This document shows, in pieces, positions 16,950-24,789 of a stretch of 64,000 nucleotides of DNA. Numbering within the stretch: the stretch's first letter is position 1; each line of letters begins with the position of its first letter. Source of the DNA: a virus; the IMG/VR virus record IMGVR_UViG_3300036770_004943, positions 64,001 to 128,000 of that record; one strand, written 5' to 3'. The translations under genes and the position numbers were made by a program. The notes beneath the pieces are model-generated. The model saw only the letters and a program-made list of their open reading frames with translations. It had not been told where the DNA came from and searched no databases.

Positions 16950-16954
16950 CAAAA

Positions 16955-16976
16955 AAACCACCAATAAAGGTGGTTT
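16955..16976 (-). terminator. terminator after the OmpA-like gene
   Basis: Stem aaaccacc/ggtggttt with a 6-nt loop, followed by T-rich sequence on the minus strand; it also overlaps the -33 region of the CAP gene. Confidence 0.7.
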
Positions 16977-16985
16977 TATAAAAAA

Positions 16986-18500
16986 TTATTGATGACTAAA
17001 ATCTAAAAATTTTGCTATTTTTTTCTGAGAGAAACGAGGACAATCAACCTTACTACACTTCTTTTTAAATTTCTTTTTAATTAAAGGTTTGTGTTTTGGG
17101 TTTCTTTTAACTTTAACATGAGTGTGTTTAATTTTTTTATCTATGGTTTTAACCAAAGTATAAGTATTCTTCTCAATGACTTTCATTTCTGGCTCTATGG
17201 AACCAATTATAGTGTCTTGATAAGTTGCGTTAATTGTTATTTTAACGTATCTATAAGGTGCTGTTTCTTTACGTGCTAATTCTCTTTCAGATTTAGACAT
17301 TGTTTTGTTATAAAGGTTTGGTCCTTGGTCAGGTTTAACATTTACACTTACACTATCAACATCAGTAAAGTATTTAGAAACACTTTCAGCTCTTAATTCA
17401 GCTAATTTTTGATTACCCATTTTAATAGGTTCTCTATCTGTTGAAGATTCTATCATGACAGATTCTATTTGACCACCCACTTGTTCAATTGAATCTTTTA
17501 TAGCTTGGAGAGATTCAATACCTTCTGGTGATAATTGATATCCACCAGTAACAAACATACCGTCACTATTAAGACTAAAATCTAAAGATTCTGTATAAAC
17601 TATTACTGTGTCATTACCTTTTAATGTATCACTAGTTGTTTCAACACCGGTTAAAGCATAACCTTGTTTTAGTTTTGAAGCTAATTGCTTATCATCTTTA
17701 ACTTTTACTGTTGAAGTAACCCTGCCGTGTCTACCTTCTAGATTTTCTAAAGCTTTATCAGCATTTTTAAAAATTTTATCTTTTACTTCAGGTGATAAAT
17801 TTTTTGTAATCTTATTTAAAGTCGAAGTATCTTGAAGAGTTGATTCTATTTTATTTTTAACGTCTTCTTTAGATATCACATTTTTTGCTGTTTGTGCCTG
17901 ACTTTGATTCAACCCAACACCAGTTAATAAAGCAATACCTAAAAGAACGTCTTTCCACCCTTCAGTTAATAGGGTTTCGTTTAACTGTTGTTCTGTTAAA
18001 TTTACTTTAAAAAAAAAAGATTCGTCTAAATCTCTTGGGGTTGGTCTACCACCTCTAAGGTTACCTAAATTTTTCTTTTCAAAATTAATAATAACTTTTG
18101 ATAAGTTTTTCATAGGCCCTTCTACTTGGGAAAGAAAATCGTCGATACCCGTTTTTAATTCATCATCAATAACAGATTCAGAACCGATTTCATTTAAATG
18201 GTTTAAAATTTCAGATAAAGCATTGTAAGAACCTTTTAAATGACCTGCTTGACCGCCGGCATACATTGCAAACATTGAAGGATCATCGTAACCACCAACC
18301 TCATTTATAGTATTTTCTTTGATGTTTTGTTTTTTCTTAACATCTAAAACACATCTTTCGTATTTTTCTTTTTGGGATTTGGTCCAGTCACTCCTTTCGG
18401 TAGAACCTATTTTTTCACCAATACTCGCTGTACAAACGGCCCAAGGATTAACTTTTTTACCTCTCTTTTTAGCTTCCAATATTAATTTATCTATATTCAT
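16986..18500 (-). CDS. OmpA-like-domain protein with capsid-targeting-like leader
   Basis: 504 aa. The leader MNIDKLILE ends in I-L-E (residues 7-9) and is followed by a Cys-containing segment (NPWAVCTASIGEKIG) seen at the start of other phage virion proteins. More (L/I)xE sites occur at about 168-180 (LTE, LNE, LTE), just before a hydrophobic stretch (DVLLGIALLTGVGLN). Residues about 320-430 resemble an OmpA/MotB peptidoglycan-binding fold (YQLSPEGIESLQAIKDSIEQ, then KLAELRAESVSKYF). The C-terminus is very basic. It sits between the prohead protease and capsid genes, so a head-internal or multi-cleaved protein is plausible. Confidence 0.6.
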   Translation of the reverse strand: MNIDKLILEAKKRGKKVNPWAVCTASIGEKIGSTERSDWTKSQKEKYERCVLDVKKKQNIKENTINEVGGYDDPSMFAMYAGGQAGHLKGSYNALSEILNHLNEIGSESVIDDELKTGIDDFLSQVEGPMKNLSKVIINFEKKNLGNLRGGRPTPRDLDESFFFKVNLTEQQLNETLLTEGWKDVLLGIALLTGVGLNQSQAQTAKNVISKEDVKNKIESTLQDTSTLNKITKNLSPEVKDKIFKNADKALENLEGRHGRVTSTVKVKDDKQLASKLKQGYALTGVETTSDTLKGNDTVIVYTESLDFSLNSDGMFVTGGYQLSPEGIESLQAIKDSIEQVGGQIESVMIESSTDREPIKMGNQKLAELRAESVSKYFTDVDSVSVNVKPDQGPNLYNKTMSKSERELARKETAPYRYVKITINATYQDTIIGSIEPEMKVIEKNTYTLVKTIDKKIKHTHVKVKRNPKHKPLIKKKFKKKCSKVDCPRFSQKKIAKFLDFSHQ

Positions 18501-18509
18501 TTTTTCTGA

Positions 18510-18556
18510 TCTTTTGCTGCTTGCTAAGCTGCTTTTGCAAAAGCGCAGCTGCGCAA
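18510..18556. other. GC-rich nested palindromes between protease and OmpA-like genes
   Basis: Within an AT-rich genome this stretch contains GCTGCTTGCTAAGCTGC, TTTTGCAAAA and the perfect 12-bp palindrome GCGCAGCTGCGC. AGCTGC/GCAGCT arms can close over the TTTTGCAAAAGC loop. It may be a processing hairpin, a protein-binding site or a small repeat element. Confidence 0.6.
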
Positions 18557-18559
18557 TTT

Positions 18560-19342
18560 TTATTTTAAAAATTTATTTAACCCGTCAATTATTTTTTGAT
18601 TTCTATTACCAGTTAAATCAACAAAGGATATTGTAGTTGGTTTTACATCTTCCATTAAATTCCATTGACAAGAATATCCATTACAACCTTGAGTAGATTC
18701 GGTAAATGTTTTTAAATCACCAGCATCTGTAGAAATCCAAGAACCCGGAGTTGATGGAGACGTTACGATATCCCAACAAATTAATTCAAAGTCATCTTGA
18801 ACTACGTTTTTACCATTTTCAACTTTAAGGGATCCAACACCACGAGATGAAATACCAACAGTCCAACCTTTTCTAATCATGTTAACCACTTTATCACCAA
18901 CCGATGAAATAATACCTAATTTGTGGTAACCTGGTGTAGTATCTAATTCCATTTCACCCATAAGAGTTTTACCTTCCCACCATGTTTTAGTAATTCTGTG
19001 GGAAACTCTGTCAGCATCAATGATAGAAGACTCGGGGTGATTTAATTCACCTAATGAAGTCCCCATTTTAATATATTCTTGATATCTAACATTTTCTCTT
19101 TCAAGAATTTCTTTTGGGTATAATCTACCATTCTTGTTTTCAATACCCCATTTTTGAAGTACTGCGTAAACAATTATTGTATCTGGTAAACTACCGTCTT
19201 TTCCTATATTTGTACCTGATTTAAATTCTCTGATTAAATCAGCATTTTTTGTACCTTTATACGTTAAATCAGGGGAAATGTATCCCGCATCGTATTCTAC
19301 TAAGATACCTCTACCTGTTTCGTTAGCTTTTAAAATTTTCAT
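18560..19342 (-). CDS. 21: prohead core protease, T4 gp21-type
   Basis: 260 aa. The expected triad is visible: His102 in GELNHPES, Ser165/Ser166 in VGISSRGVGSL, and an acidic residue in ELICWDIVTSPS (Asp191). The motif order and the 'GISSRG' nucleophile loop match T4-type and cyanophage gp21 proteases. In T4 this enzyme cuts scaffold, capsid and internal proteins after (L/I)xE. An LVE at residues 14-16 could be a self-cleavage site. It is the expected processing enzyme for the leader-bearing proteins in this window. Confidence 0.88.
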   Translation of the reverse strand: MKILKANETGRGILVEYDAGYISPDLTYKGTKNADLIREFKSGTNIGKDGSLPDTIIVYAVLQKWGIENKNGRLYPKEILERENVRYQEYIKMGTSLGELNHPESSIIDADRVSHRITKTWWEGKTLMGEMELDTTPGYHKLGIISSVGDKVVNMIRKGWTVGISSRGVGSLKVENGKNVVQDDFELICWDIVTSPSTPGSWISTDAGDLKTFTESTQGCNGYSCQWNLMEDVKPTTISFVDLTGNRNQKIIDGLNKFLK

Positions 19343-19360
19343 TTTGTAAAAGTTTTTCTA

Positions 19361-19369
19361 TATAAATAT
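19361..19369 (-). promoter_or_regulatory. late element of the prohead protease gene
   Basis: Reads atatttata on the minus strand, 18 nt upstream of the start codon. Confidence 0.55.
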
Positions 19370-19382
19370 GCAATAAATTCAT

Positions 19383-19391
19383 ATATTTACA
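19383..19391 (+). promoter_or_regulatory. late-like element before the nucleotidyltransferase N-part
   Basis: Reads atatttaca, a one-base variant of the late element; it also resembles TAnnTTTG (TATATTTA). It ends 4 nt before the ATG at 19396, so its class is uncertain. Confidence 0.4.
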
Positions 19392-19395
19392 TTAT

Positions 19396-19815
19396 ATGAA
19401 GAACCTGATTCGAAAAATAATGAAGGAGGAGATGGTAAGAAAAAAAATACACATGGATTTACCCAATTCTGTATTGAAAATGAATCGGATTTTCAAGGAA
19501 AATGGGTATGAACTATATGTCGTTGGTGGTGCTGTGAGAGATTTGTTATACGGTAATGAACCTAAAGATTTTGATTTAACTACAAACGCTAAACCCGAAG
19601 AAATCAAATCTATGTTGAATATGTATCGTACTATCGAATTAGGTGAACAGTTCGGTATTATTAATGTGATTACAGAAGATGGTCAGTATGAAATTGCCAC
19701 TTTTAGACGTGATTTATCTTTTAAAGATAAAAGTATGAGTTCTTTTTTAGTATATTTGAAAACGTTAAATAACGGTAGTTATGAACTATTTTTAGAGAAA
19801 CTAAAAATGAAATAA
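19396..19815 (+). CDS. tRNA nucleotidyltransferase/poly(A) polymerase, N-terminal part (split gene)
   Basis: 139 aa. Leader MKNLIRKIMKE resembles the other (L/I)xE leaders, with Met in place of Leu. The nucleotidyltransferase core is clear: YVVGGAVRDLLYG (GGxVRD) and KDFDLTT (DxD metal site), then YEIATFRRD. Homology to the class II CCA-adding/poly(A) polymerase family stops after FRRDLSFKD. In intact proteins this is followed within a few residues by GRRPDSVEF, which here occurs 1 kb downstream at about 20805. The last 25 residues are foreign tail. The protein is split or its mRNA is spliced. Confidence 0.75.
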   Translation: MKNLIRKIMKEEMVRKKIHMDLPNSVLKMNRIFKENGYELYVVGGAVRDLLYGNEPKDFDLTTNAKPEEIKSMLNMYRTIELGEQFGIINVITEDGQYEIATFRRDLSFKDKSMSSFLVYLKTLNNGSYELFLEKLKMK

Positions 19816-19834
19816 CTACATTCAGAAATATCAT

Positions 19835-19844
19835 GATATTTATA
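19835..19844 (+). promoter_or_regulatory. late element inside an inverted repeat, before the GIY-YIG gene
   Basis: Reads gatatttata, 11 nt before the ATG at 19856. The flanks catgatattta/taaaatatcatg form an imperfect inverted repeat reaching the start codon, which could occlude it in longer read-through transcripts. Confidence 0.5.
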
Positions 19845-19855
19845 AATAAAATATC

Positions 19856-20530
19856 ATGGAAAAAGGTTACATTTACAAATTAATAGATCCAACAAATAAT
19901 GAATGTAGATATATCGGTAAAACTATACAAAAACTTAAAGTTAGATTATATCGACATTTAAATGATATTGATAAAAGTATTAGCCATAAAAATAACTGGT
20001 TAATTGGTTTAAGAGATAAGGGTTTATTAAACGATGTTAAAATAGAAATTTTAGAAGAATGTGATTTATACATTTTAAACGAACGTGAGGTGTTTTGGAT
20101 TAGTGAGTTTAAAAATAACGGACATAAATTAACTAATCTAACAATCGGTGGTGATGTAGGTTCTATGGGTCATAAACATAGTGATGAGGCTAAAAGGAAA
20201 ATATCTGAGGTTTCTAAAAAAATGGATAGGTCACATATGAGGACTAAAGAATTTAGAGATAAAATTAGTAAATCACTTATTGGTAATAATAGACATAAGG
20301 GATCTAAACATAGTGAAGAAACAAAGAAAAAAATATCTGAAAGTAAAAAAGGTACTGTGAGTTGGAATGCACAGTCAGTTTTACAATTAGATAAAGAAGG
20401 TAAGGTGATAAAAGAGTGGAGGAGTGCTAAATACGCTGCCGAACATCTTGGTTTAAGTCAAGGTAATATTTGGTCAGTAATAAATGGTAATAGAAATAAA
20501 TGTGGTGGTTATAAATGGAAATTAAAATGA
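19856..20530 (+). CDS. GIY-YIG homing endonuclease inserted in the nucleotidyltransferase gene
   Basis: 224 aa. The GIY-YIG nuclease domain is at the N-terminus (GYIYKLIDPTNNECRYIGKT, then the catalytic-type Arg in VRLYRH and Glu in LNEREVFWI). It is followed by NUMOD-type DNA-binding repeats (GHKHSDEAKRKISEVSKK; GSKHSEETKKKISESKKG) and a C-terminal IENR1/NUMOD1-like helix-turn-helix (SVLQLDKEGKVIKEWRSAKY). It lies exactly in the break between the two halves of the tRNA nucleotidyltransferase, so it is the mobile element that split that gene. Confidence 0.9.
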   Translation: MEKGYIYKLIDPTNNECRYIGKTIQKLKVRLYRHLNDIDKSISHKNNWLIGLRDKGLLNDVKIEILEECDLYILNEREVFWISEFKNNGHKLTNLTIGGDVGSMGHKHSDEAKRKISEVSKKMDRSHMRTKEFRDKISKSLIGNNRHKGSKHSEETKKKISESKKGTVSWNAQSVLQLDKEGKVIKEWRSAKYAAEHLGLSQGNIWSVINGNRNKCGGYKWKLK

Positions 20531-20760
20531 ACGAAAATAAAACAACCTATATAAATAGAGATGGTGATTTAACTATTAATGGAACTTTTAACTTTGAGGG
20601 TTCGTTAATTGAATTACGTAATATAATAGATAAAACTATTGAAGAATATAGTGAAGATACAAAGTGTGAATTAGCCACTTTTGGTAGTTTCCCACATAGA
20701 TGGTCTTCACATATAATTATTAAACAAGATAAAAATGGAAAACTGGGAACAAATAGCTAA
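20527..20760 (+). CDS. 77-aa protein coupled to the GIY-YIG endonuclease
   Basis: Its ATG overlaps the endonuclease stop (ATGA), so it is translationally coupled and probably part of the same insertion. The protein is small and mixed alpha/beta (TYINRDGDLTINGTFNFEG). One segment, EDTKCELATFG, faintly echoes EDGQYEIATFR of the interrupted gene at both protein and DNA level (GCCACTTTT shared), which might reflect a decayed duplication of the insertion site. Function unknown. Confidence 0.5.
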   Translation: MNENKTTYINRDGDLTINGTFNFEGSLIELRNIIDKTIEEYSEDTKCELATFGSFPHRWSSHIIIKQDKNGKLGTNS

Positions 20761-22015
20761 AGAATTACTACCTAAAGAGTATAGTGAATTCATGAAATTT
20801 ACTGGTTCAGGTAGAAGACCTGACTCTGTAGAATTCACCACAATCGACCAAGACGTTAAGCGTCGTGATTTAACCATTAACGCTCTTTTCTATGACATTG
20901 ATAAAGGTGAAGTGGTTGATTTAGTTGGTGGTATTGGTGATATTGAAAGTAATGTAGTTAGAACCGTTGGTTCCGCTTCGGAACGTTTTGATGAGGATAA
21001 ATTACGTGTACTTAGAGCACTTAGATTCGCAGCCCGTGTTAATTCTAACGTAGATAAAGACATTGAATCTGCGATAAAAAGGGATAAAACACCAATTAGT
21101 GGGAATGGTTTACCTGTTTCACAAGAACGTATTAGAGATGAGTTTCTTAAAGGTATTAAACAGGCCAAATCCGTTGGTTATTTTACCCAATTAATAACCA
21201 AATATAATCTTTGGGATTGGATATTTGGTCGACTTGTAGTTACAACCGAACCCTTAATTGAGGTTAAAAACCCAATCGTACTTATAGCGTCTTTACTTAG
21301 AAGTAATGAACCTACTTTGATTGAAAAGACCCTAACTAATCAATTTAAATATACTGTTGAAGAAGTAAGGGAAATTGTTTTTTTAATTAAGTTTTTACTC
21401 CTCGGAGAAGATGTTTATAAATTACGTGAGAGGTTTGATGTCATTAGAATGGACACTGAAACATTAAAAACTTTCGGTAGTTTAATGGGTGTCCCTAATA
21501 AAATTATAAATACTTTTCTAAAATATCGTATAACAACTTCAGGTGAGGATTTAATGAAACAAGGTTTTAAAGGTCGTGAAATTGGTCAAGAAAAAGAAAG
21601 AATAGAAAAAGAAAAATTTAAAAAACTTATGAAAGAGTCCACAAAGAGAGTTTCTTATTCAGGTGTAATACTAAATGAGAAATCAAGAGAAATGTTAAAA
21701 AATTATATTAAATTCCCTAAAGACTGGGAGTTTATTGGACATCACATGACAATTAACATGGGACCAATAACAGAAGAATATAAACCACTTATAGGCCAAT
21801 CAGTAGATTTGTTAATTACCCATGTTGGGTCGACAGATAAAGTTGTTGCTGTTAAAGTTGAAACTGAAATTAAAACTAAAAATAAAACACCACACATTAC
21901 TATAGCTGTAGATAGACGTAATGGTGGTAAACCAGTAATGTCTAATGAAATAACTGATTGGGCTCTTATTTACCCATTTGAGGTTGAAGGAAAAATTGAA
22001 GAAATTTCTTTTTAA
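20735..22015 (+). CDS. tRNA nucleotidyltransferase C-terminal part fused to a 2H phosphoesterase-like domain
   Basis: 426 aa. The first about 25 residues are not family sequence. From GSGRRPDSVEFTTI onward the nucleotidyltransferase resumes (VKRRDLTINALFYD, RFDEDKLRVLRALRFAARV), followed by a helical RNA-binding region. Residues about 300-426 form a separate domain with two H-x-T motifs (GHHMTINMGP and THITIAV-like HITIAVD) spaced as in 2H/LigT-type phosphoesterases, plus GKPVMSNEI. The whole suggests an RNA-repair enzyme that opens or trims damaged 3' ends and re-adds nucleotides. It overlaps the preceding small frame by 26 bp. The ATG at 20792 is an alternative start. Confidence 0.75.
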   Translation: MENWEQIAKELLPKEYSEFMKFTGSGRRPDSVEFTTIDQDVKRRDLTINALFYDIDKGEVVDLVGGIGDIESNVVRTVGSASERFDEDKLRVLRALRFAARVNSNVDKDIESAIKRDKTPISGNGLPVSQERIRDEFLKGIKQAKSVGYFTQLITKYNLWDWIFGRLVVTTEPLIEVKNPIVLIASLLRSNEPTLIEKTLTNQFKYTVEEVREIVFLIKFLLLGEDVYKLRERFDVIRMDTETLKTFGSLMGVPNKIINTFLKYRITTSGEDLMKQGFKGREIGQEKERIEKEKFKKLMKESTKRVSYSGVILNEKSREMLKNYIKFPKDWEFIGHHMTINMGPITEEYKPLIGQSVDLLITHVGSTDKVVAVKVETEIKTKNKTPHITIAVDRRNGGKPVMSNEITDWALIYPFEVEGKIEEISF

Positions 22016-22019
22016 TTTT

Positions 22020-22049
22020 TTGCCTAAGTTAAAAATATTTCTATCTTTG
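22020..22049 (+). promoter_or_regulatory. host-type promoter
   Basis: TTG (22020-22022) and TATCTTTG (22042-22049), 19-nt spacer; the start codon lies 37 nt downstream, leaving a normal leader. Confidence 0.75.
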
Positions 22050-22086
22050 TATTGTTAATTAATCAATCACCTAAAACGATAAAATT

Positions 22087-22725
22087 ATGGCAACAAATCT
22101 TTTTAACAAAGCAAAGGCTAAATCAACCGATACAAAAACCCCAAAGTCGAAAGACAAATCACACGTAATACCAAAATTTGATTCAGCCGTTGAAATGGCA
22201 GAATTTCACGCCAAACTTGTAAAATTAGCAACCCTTAAAGAACAGATTGACAAACTTGAGGCTGAGATTAAAGACGCGGATAGTTATGTTCGTGACTTAG
22301 GTATGACCGAGTTTTCAAACTTGGTAGAACGTACAGGTAAACGTGAATCTTCATTCATTATGGCTTCTGAACAAGGTGCGTCTGTTATGGTTGTTGTTCA
22401 AGACAAATATAAATCCATCAATGAAGAAAGAGCTAATTACCTTAAAGAAACTTACGGTGAAGATATCGTTGATGAAGCAACAGAGTTCAAGTTTAATAAC
22501 GAAGTTCTTGAACGTAACCAAGAGGTTATATCCGAGTTAATTGAAAAATGTGATAAAATCTCTAACGACGATAAAGAAAACCTAATCGTTGGTATCACTA
22601 AATACTCGGTTAAAAAAGGGTTGATTGACAGTATATATAAAGTTTCTAAAGATAAGGGTATTAGTTTAACAACCTTGTTAGCAGAAGTGGAACCACAACT
22701 CCAACTTAAGTCCCCAAAGGCTTAA
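22087..22725 (+). CDS. helical phage protein, unknown (early-type promoter)
   Basis: 212 aa. The N-terminus is polar and Lys/Thr-rich. Residues about 40-70 form a coiled coil (LVKLATLKEQIDKLEAEIKD). The rest is mixed alpha/beta with many acidic helices. Codon use is richer in C/G third positions than most neighbours, as in other highly conserved genes of this phage (ClpC-like, RadA-like). It stands alone between a host-type promoter and a strong terminator, so it is probably well expressed early. No family recognised. Confidence 0.6.
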   Translation: MATNLFNKAKAKSTDTKTPKSKDKSHVIPKFDSAVEMAEFHAKLVKLATLKEQIDKLEAEIKDADSYVRDLGMTEFSNLVERTGKRESSFIMASEQGASVMVVVQDKYKSINEERANYLKETYGEDIVDEATEFKFNNEVLERNQEVISELIEKCDKISNDDKENLIVGITKYSVKKGLIDSIYKVSKDKGISLTTLLAEVEPQLQLKSPKA

Positions 22726-22730
22726 AAATT

Positions 22731-22756
22731 AAAAACCCCTCATAAGAGGGGTTTTT
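22731..22756. terminator. bidirectional terminator
   Basis: aaaaacccctc / gaggggttttt stem with a short loop, between converging genes. Confidence 0.85.
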
Positions 22757-22758
22757 TG

Positions 22759-23190
22759 TTATCCTTTTCTTCTAAAAAATTTAAAATCTTCATCTTTTTC
22801 AAAAACATCTGTTATTATTTTTTCAGATATTTTATTTAAAGTTGGTAATAGTTTATCGGAATTAACTGGTATTGGATTTTTTTGAAACAATGTCATTTCT
22901 ACTGACATGTAACTTCTTTTTTCATACGAAATACCTGAAGATGCCATGTTAAAATCAACAATTACTTTTGGTAGAAACTGTTCGGTGTCTAACATTTCAA
23001 ATAGTTTTCTTTTAACTCTTTTAGATTTTTGTTTAATTAACGAATCGAAATCCTCTTCGTCTTTATTCTTTGGTTTACCCCAAGCTGATATTTGTATGTA
23101 GATTGATTCTGGGTTTCTATTATCTACAGCCCCTGAAATTACATTATATTCATAAGGTAAATTTAGTTTAATTTCTTTTCCTTTTTTCAT
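22759..23190 (-). CDS. unknown protein downstream of glutamine synthetase
   Basis: 143 aa, mixed alpha/beta. The central part has charged helices (DSLIKQKSKRVKRKLFEML) and a beta-rich segment (MSVEMTLFQKNPIPV). It begins 10 bp after the glutamine synthetase stop, so the two share an operon. No recognised family. Confidence 0.55.
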   Translation of the reverse strand: MKKGKEIKLNLPYEYNVISGAVDNRNPESIYIQISAWGKPKNKDEEDFDSLIKQKSKRVKRKLFEMLDTEQFLPKVIVDFNMASSGISYEKRSYMSVEMTLFQKNPIPVNSDKLLPTLNKISEKIITDVFEKDEDFKFFRRKG

Positions 23191-23200
23191 AAAATGAGTG

Positions 23201-24337
23201 TTACGCCACTGTTATTCCAGCTTTATCGAATACAGTCTCAATCATAACATTAGAAACTTTATAAGGGTCACAATTAGCCGCCGGTCTTCTATCCTCAAAA
23301 TAACCCCTTTCATTGGTGTAAGTTTGTACTGGGATACGTATACTAGAACCTCTATCTGAATTGCCAAAACTAAATGTTTCTATGCTTGAAGTTTCGTGTT
23401 TCCCAGTTAATCTTTTGTCATTAAATTCACCATAAACTTCAATGTGTTCTTTATGTCTTTCAGATAGTTTATTACAGGCTTCTAATATTTTTTTAAGTCC
23501 ACCTTTTTCACGCATTTCTTTAGTTGAAAAATTAACGTGACACCCACTACCATTCCAATCACCGTTCACAGGTTTAGGGTGATAAGAAATCCCTAAACCT
23601 TTTTTCTCAGCAACTCGCTCAAGTATATAACGTGAAATCCATAATTGGTCTGAACCGTTTAAGGCAGTCACAGGACCGATTTGATACTCCCATTGACCTA
23701 TCAGTACTTCCGCATTAATTCCACCGATATTTAGACCTATTTCTGCACATTTAGTTAGATGTTCCTCTACTACATCCCTACCAATAACATTAAGACCACC
23801 CACACCACAATAATAATCTCCTTGTGGTCTTGGTTTTTCCGACCCTTGATTAAAACCTAATGGTAGACCACCACCCCATTTAAAATGATTTGTTTTTTCC
23901 GGTGCATGAGTAATTACATATTCTTGCTCCCACCCAAACCAAGGAACCTCTGAAAGGTTTGCATCGTATTCTTTAAATTTAAGTTCGGTTAATAATTCTC
24001 TTAAATTACCCCTTGTATTTGATTTGTGGGGTGTTTTACCATCGGGATTAAAAACTTCACAGAGAACTAATTTATGACCTTTACCTCTAAATGGGTCGTC
24101 AACTACATAGACAGGTTTTAAAACACAATCGGTACCGTCAAAACCGTATTCTGAACCACCAGCTTGTTTTGTTGAACTGCCATCAAAACTCCAAAGTGGA
24201 TATGATTCAGGATATCCTTGTTTTCCGTTACCATCTCGTTCTAAAATTTCAGTATTGTCAACAACTTTTGTTTTACTTCTTAGATTTTGGGGATTGTTAC
24301 CGTCCAACCAAATATACTCTAAAAAAACTTTACTCAT
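23201..24337 (-). CDS. glnII: glutamine synthetase, type II (GSII/eukaryote-like)
   Basis: 378 aa, the normal GSII length. It catalyses ATP-dependent glutamine formation from glutamate and ammonia in the cytoplasm. Conserved blocks occur in order: LEYIWLDG, PLWSFDGSST, PVYVVDDPFRG, LVLCEVFNPDGKTP, WFGWEQEYV (metal-binding Glu), QGDYYCGVG, AEVLIGQWEYQIGP, PKPVNGDWNGSGCHVNFST (the His of the active site), ETFSFGNSDRGSSIRIP (Arg residues) and GYFEDRRPAANCDPY. Nothing essential seems missing, so it is probably active. The intact gene inside a phage is unusual and suggests host nitrogen metabolism is boosted during infection. No clear promoter of either class is seen in the 100 bp upstream. Confidence 0.93.
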   Translation of the reverse strand: MSKVFLEYIWLDGNNPQNLRSKTKVVDNTEILERDGNGKQGYPESYPLWSFDGSSTKQAGGSEYGFDGTDCVLKPVYVVDDPFRGKGHKLVLCEVFNPDGKTPHKSNTRGNLRELLTELKFKEYDANLSEVPWFGWEQEYVITHAPEKTNHFKWGGGLPLGFNQGSEKPRPQGDYYCGVGGLNVIGRDVVEEHLTKCAEIGLNIGGINAEVLIGQWEYQIGPVTALNGSDQLWISRYILERVAEKKGLGISYHPKPVNGDWNGSGCHVNFSTKEMREKGGLKKILEACNKLSERHKEHIEVYGEFNDKRLTGKHETSSIETFSFGNSDRGSSIRIPVQTYTNERGYFEDRRPAANCDPYKVSNVMIETVFDKAGITVA

Positions 24338-24414
24338 AATTTTGCCATTTTTAAAAATTTATTATATAATTTAATTATACTAAATTAATTCTGTTTAGAA
24401 AACAGCTATAAACA

Positions 24415-24441
24415 AAAAACCCTCCTAAATGGAGGGTTTTT
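24415..24441 (-). terminator. terminator upstream of glutamine synthetase
   Basis: aaaaaccctcc / ggagggttttt stem. It closes the gene ending at 24445 and insulates glnII. Confidence 0.85.
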
Positions 24442-24444
24442 AAT

Positions 24445-24789
24445 TTAAAAAAAATTTTTTAACGAGAGAAGAATACCAATTATTATTTGAACAAATAATA
24501 AAATAGCTATTGTGGCCGTCCAACGATTTTTTTGTTTATATAACTCATCTTTAGCCTCTTTCATTTGTGTTGGAGACCAAATCTCATTTACTTTTTCTTG
24601 CCACACCTTTAAGTCTTGGACGGACCTTTCAGTGTTTTTAACATCACTAAGTTTATTATTAATGTCTTTAAATTTCTCTTCAATATTATCTCTAAGAGTT
24701 TCATAGTTGTTGTTCATCCTATCAAGCTCTTTAAGAACTAATTTAGAGTACTCAGCCCAAAGGGTTTTAAAATTATCTTCTTGTGACAT
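24445..24789 (-). CDS. coiled-coil protein with C-terminal membrane anchor
   Basis: 114 aa. A long coiled coil (residues about 15-85) is followed by one transmembrane segment at about 89-110 (ATIAILLFVQIIIGILLSL) and a short tail, so it is a tail-anchored inner-membrane protein with most of its mass in the cytoplasm. Candidates are a lysis regulator or a superinfection-exclusion protein, but nothing decides. It lies next to its upstream neighbour with no gap. Confidence 0.6.
   Translation of the reverse strand: MSQEDNFKTLWAEYSKLVLKELDRMNNNYETLRDNIEEKFKDINNKLSDVKNTERSVQDLKVWQEKVNEIWSPTQMKEAKDELYKQKNRWTATIAILLFVQIIIGILLSLKNFF

Noticed and set aside
19700-20830. Group I intron in the nucleotidyltransferase gene
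   Set aside because: I could not identify convincing P7/P3 core sequences by eye, so I annotate a split gene; a covariance search would be needed to exclude an intron.
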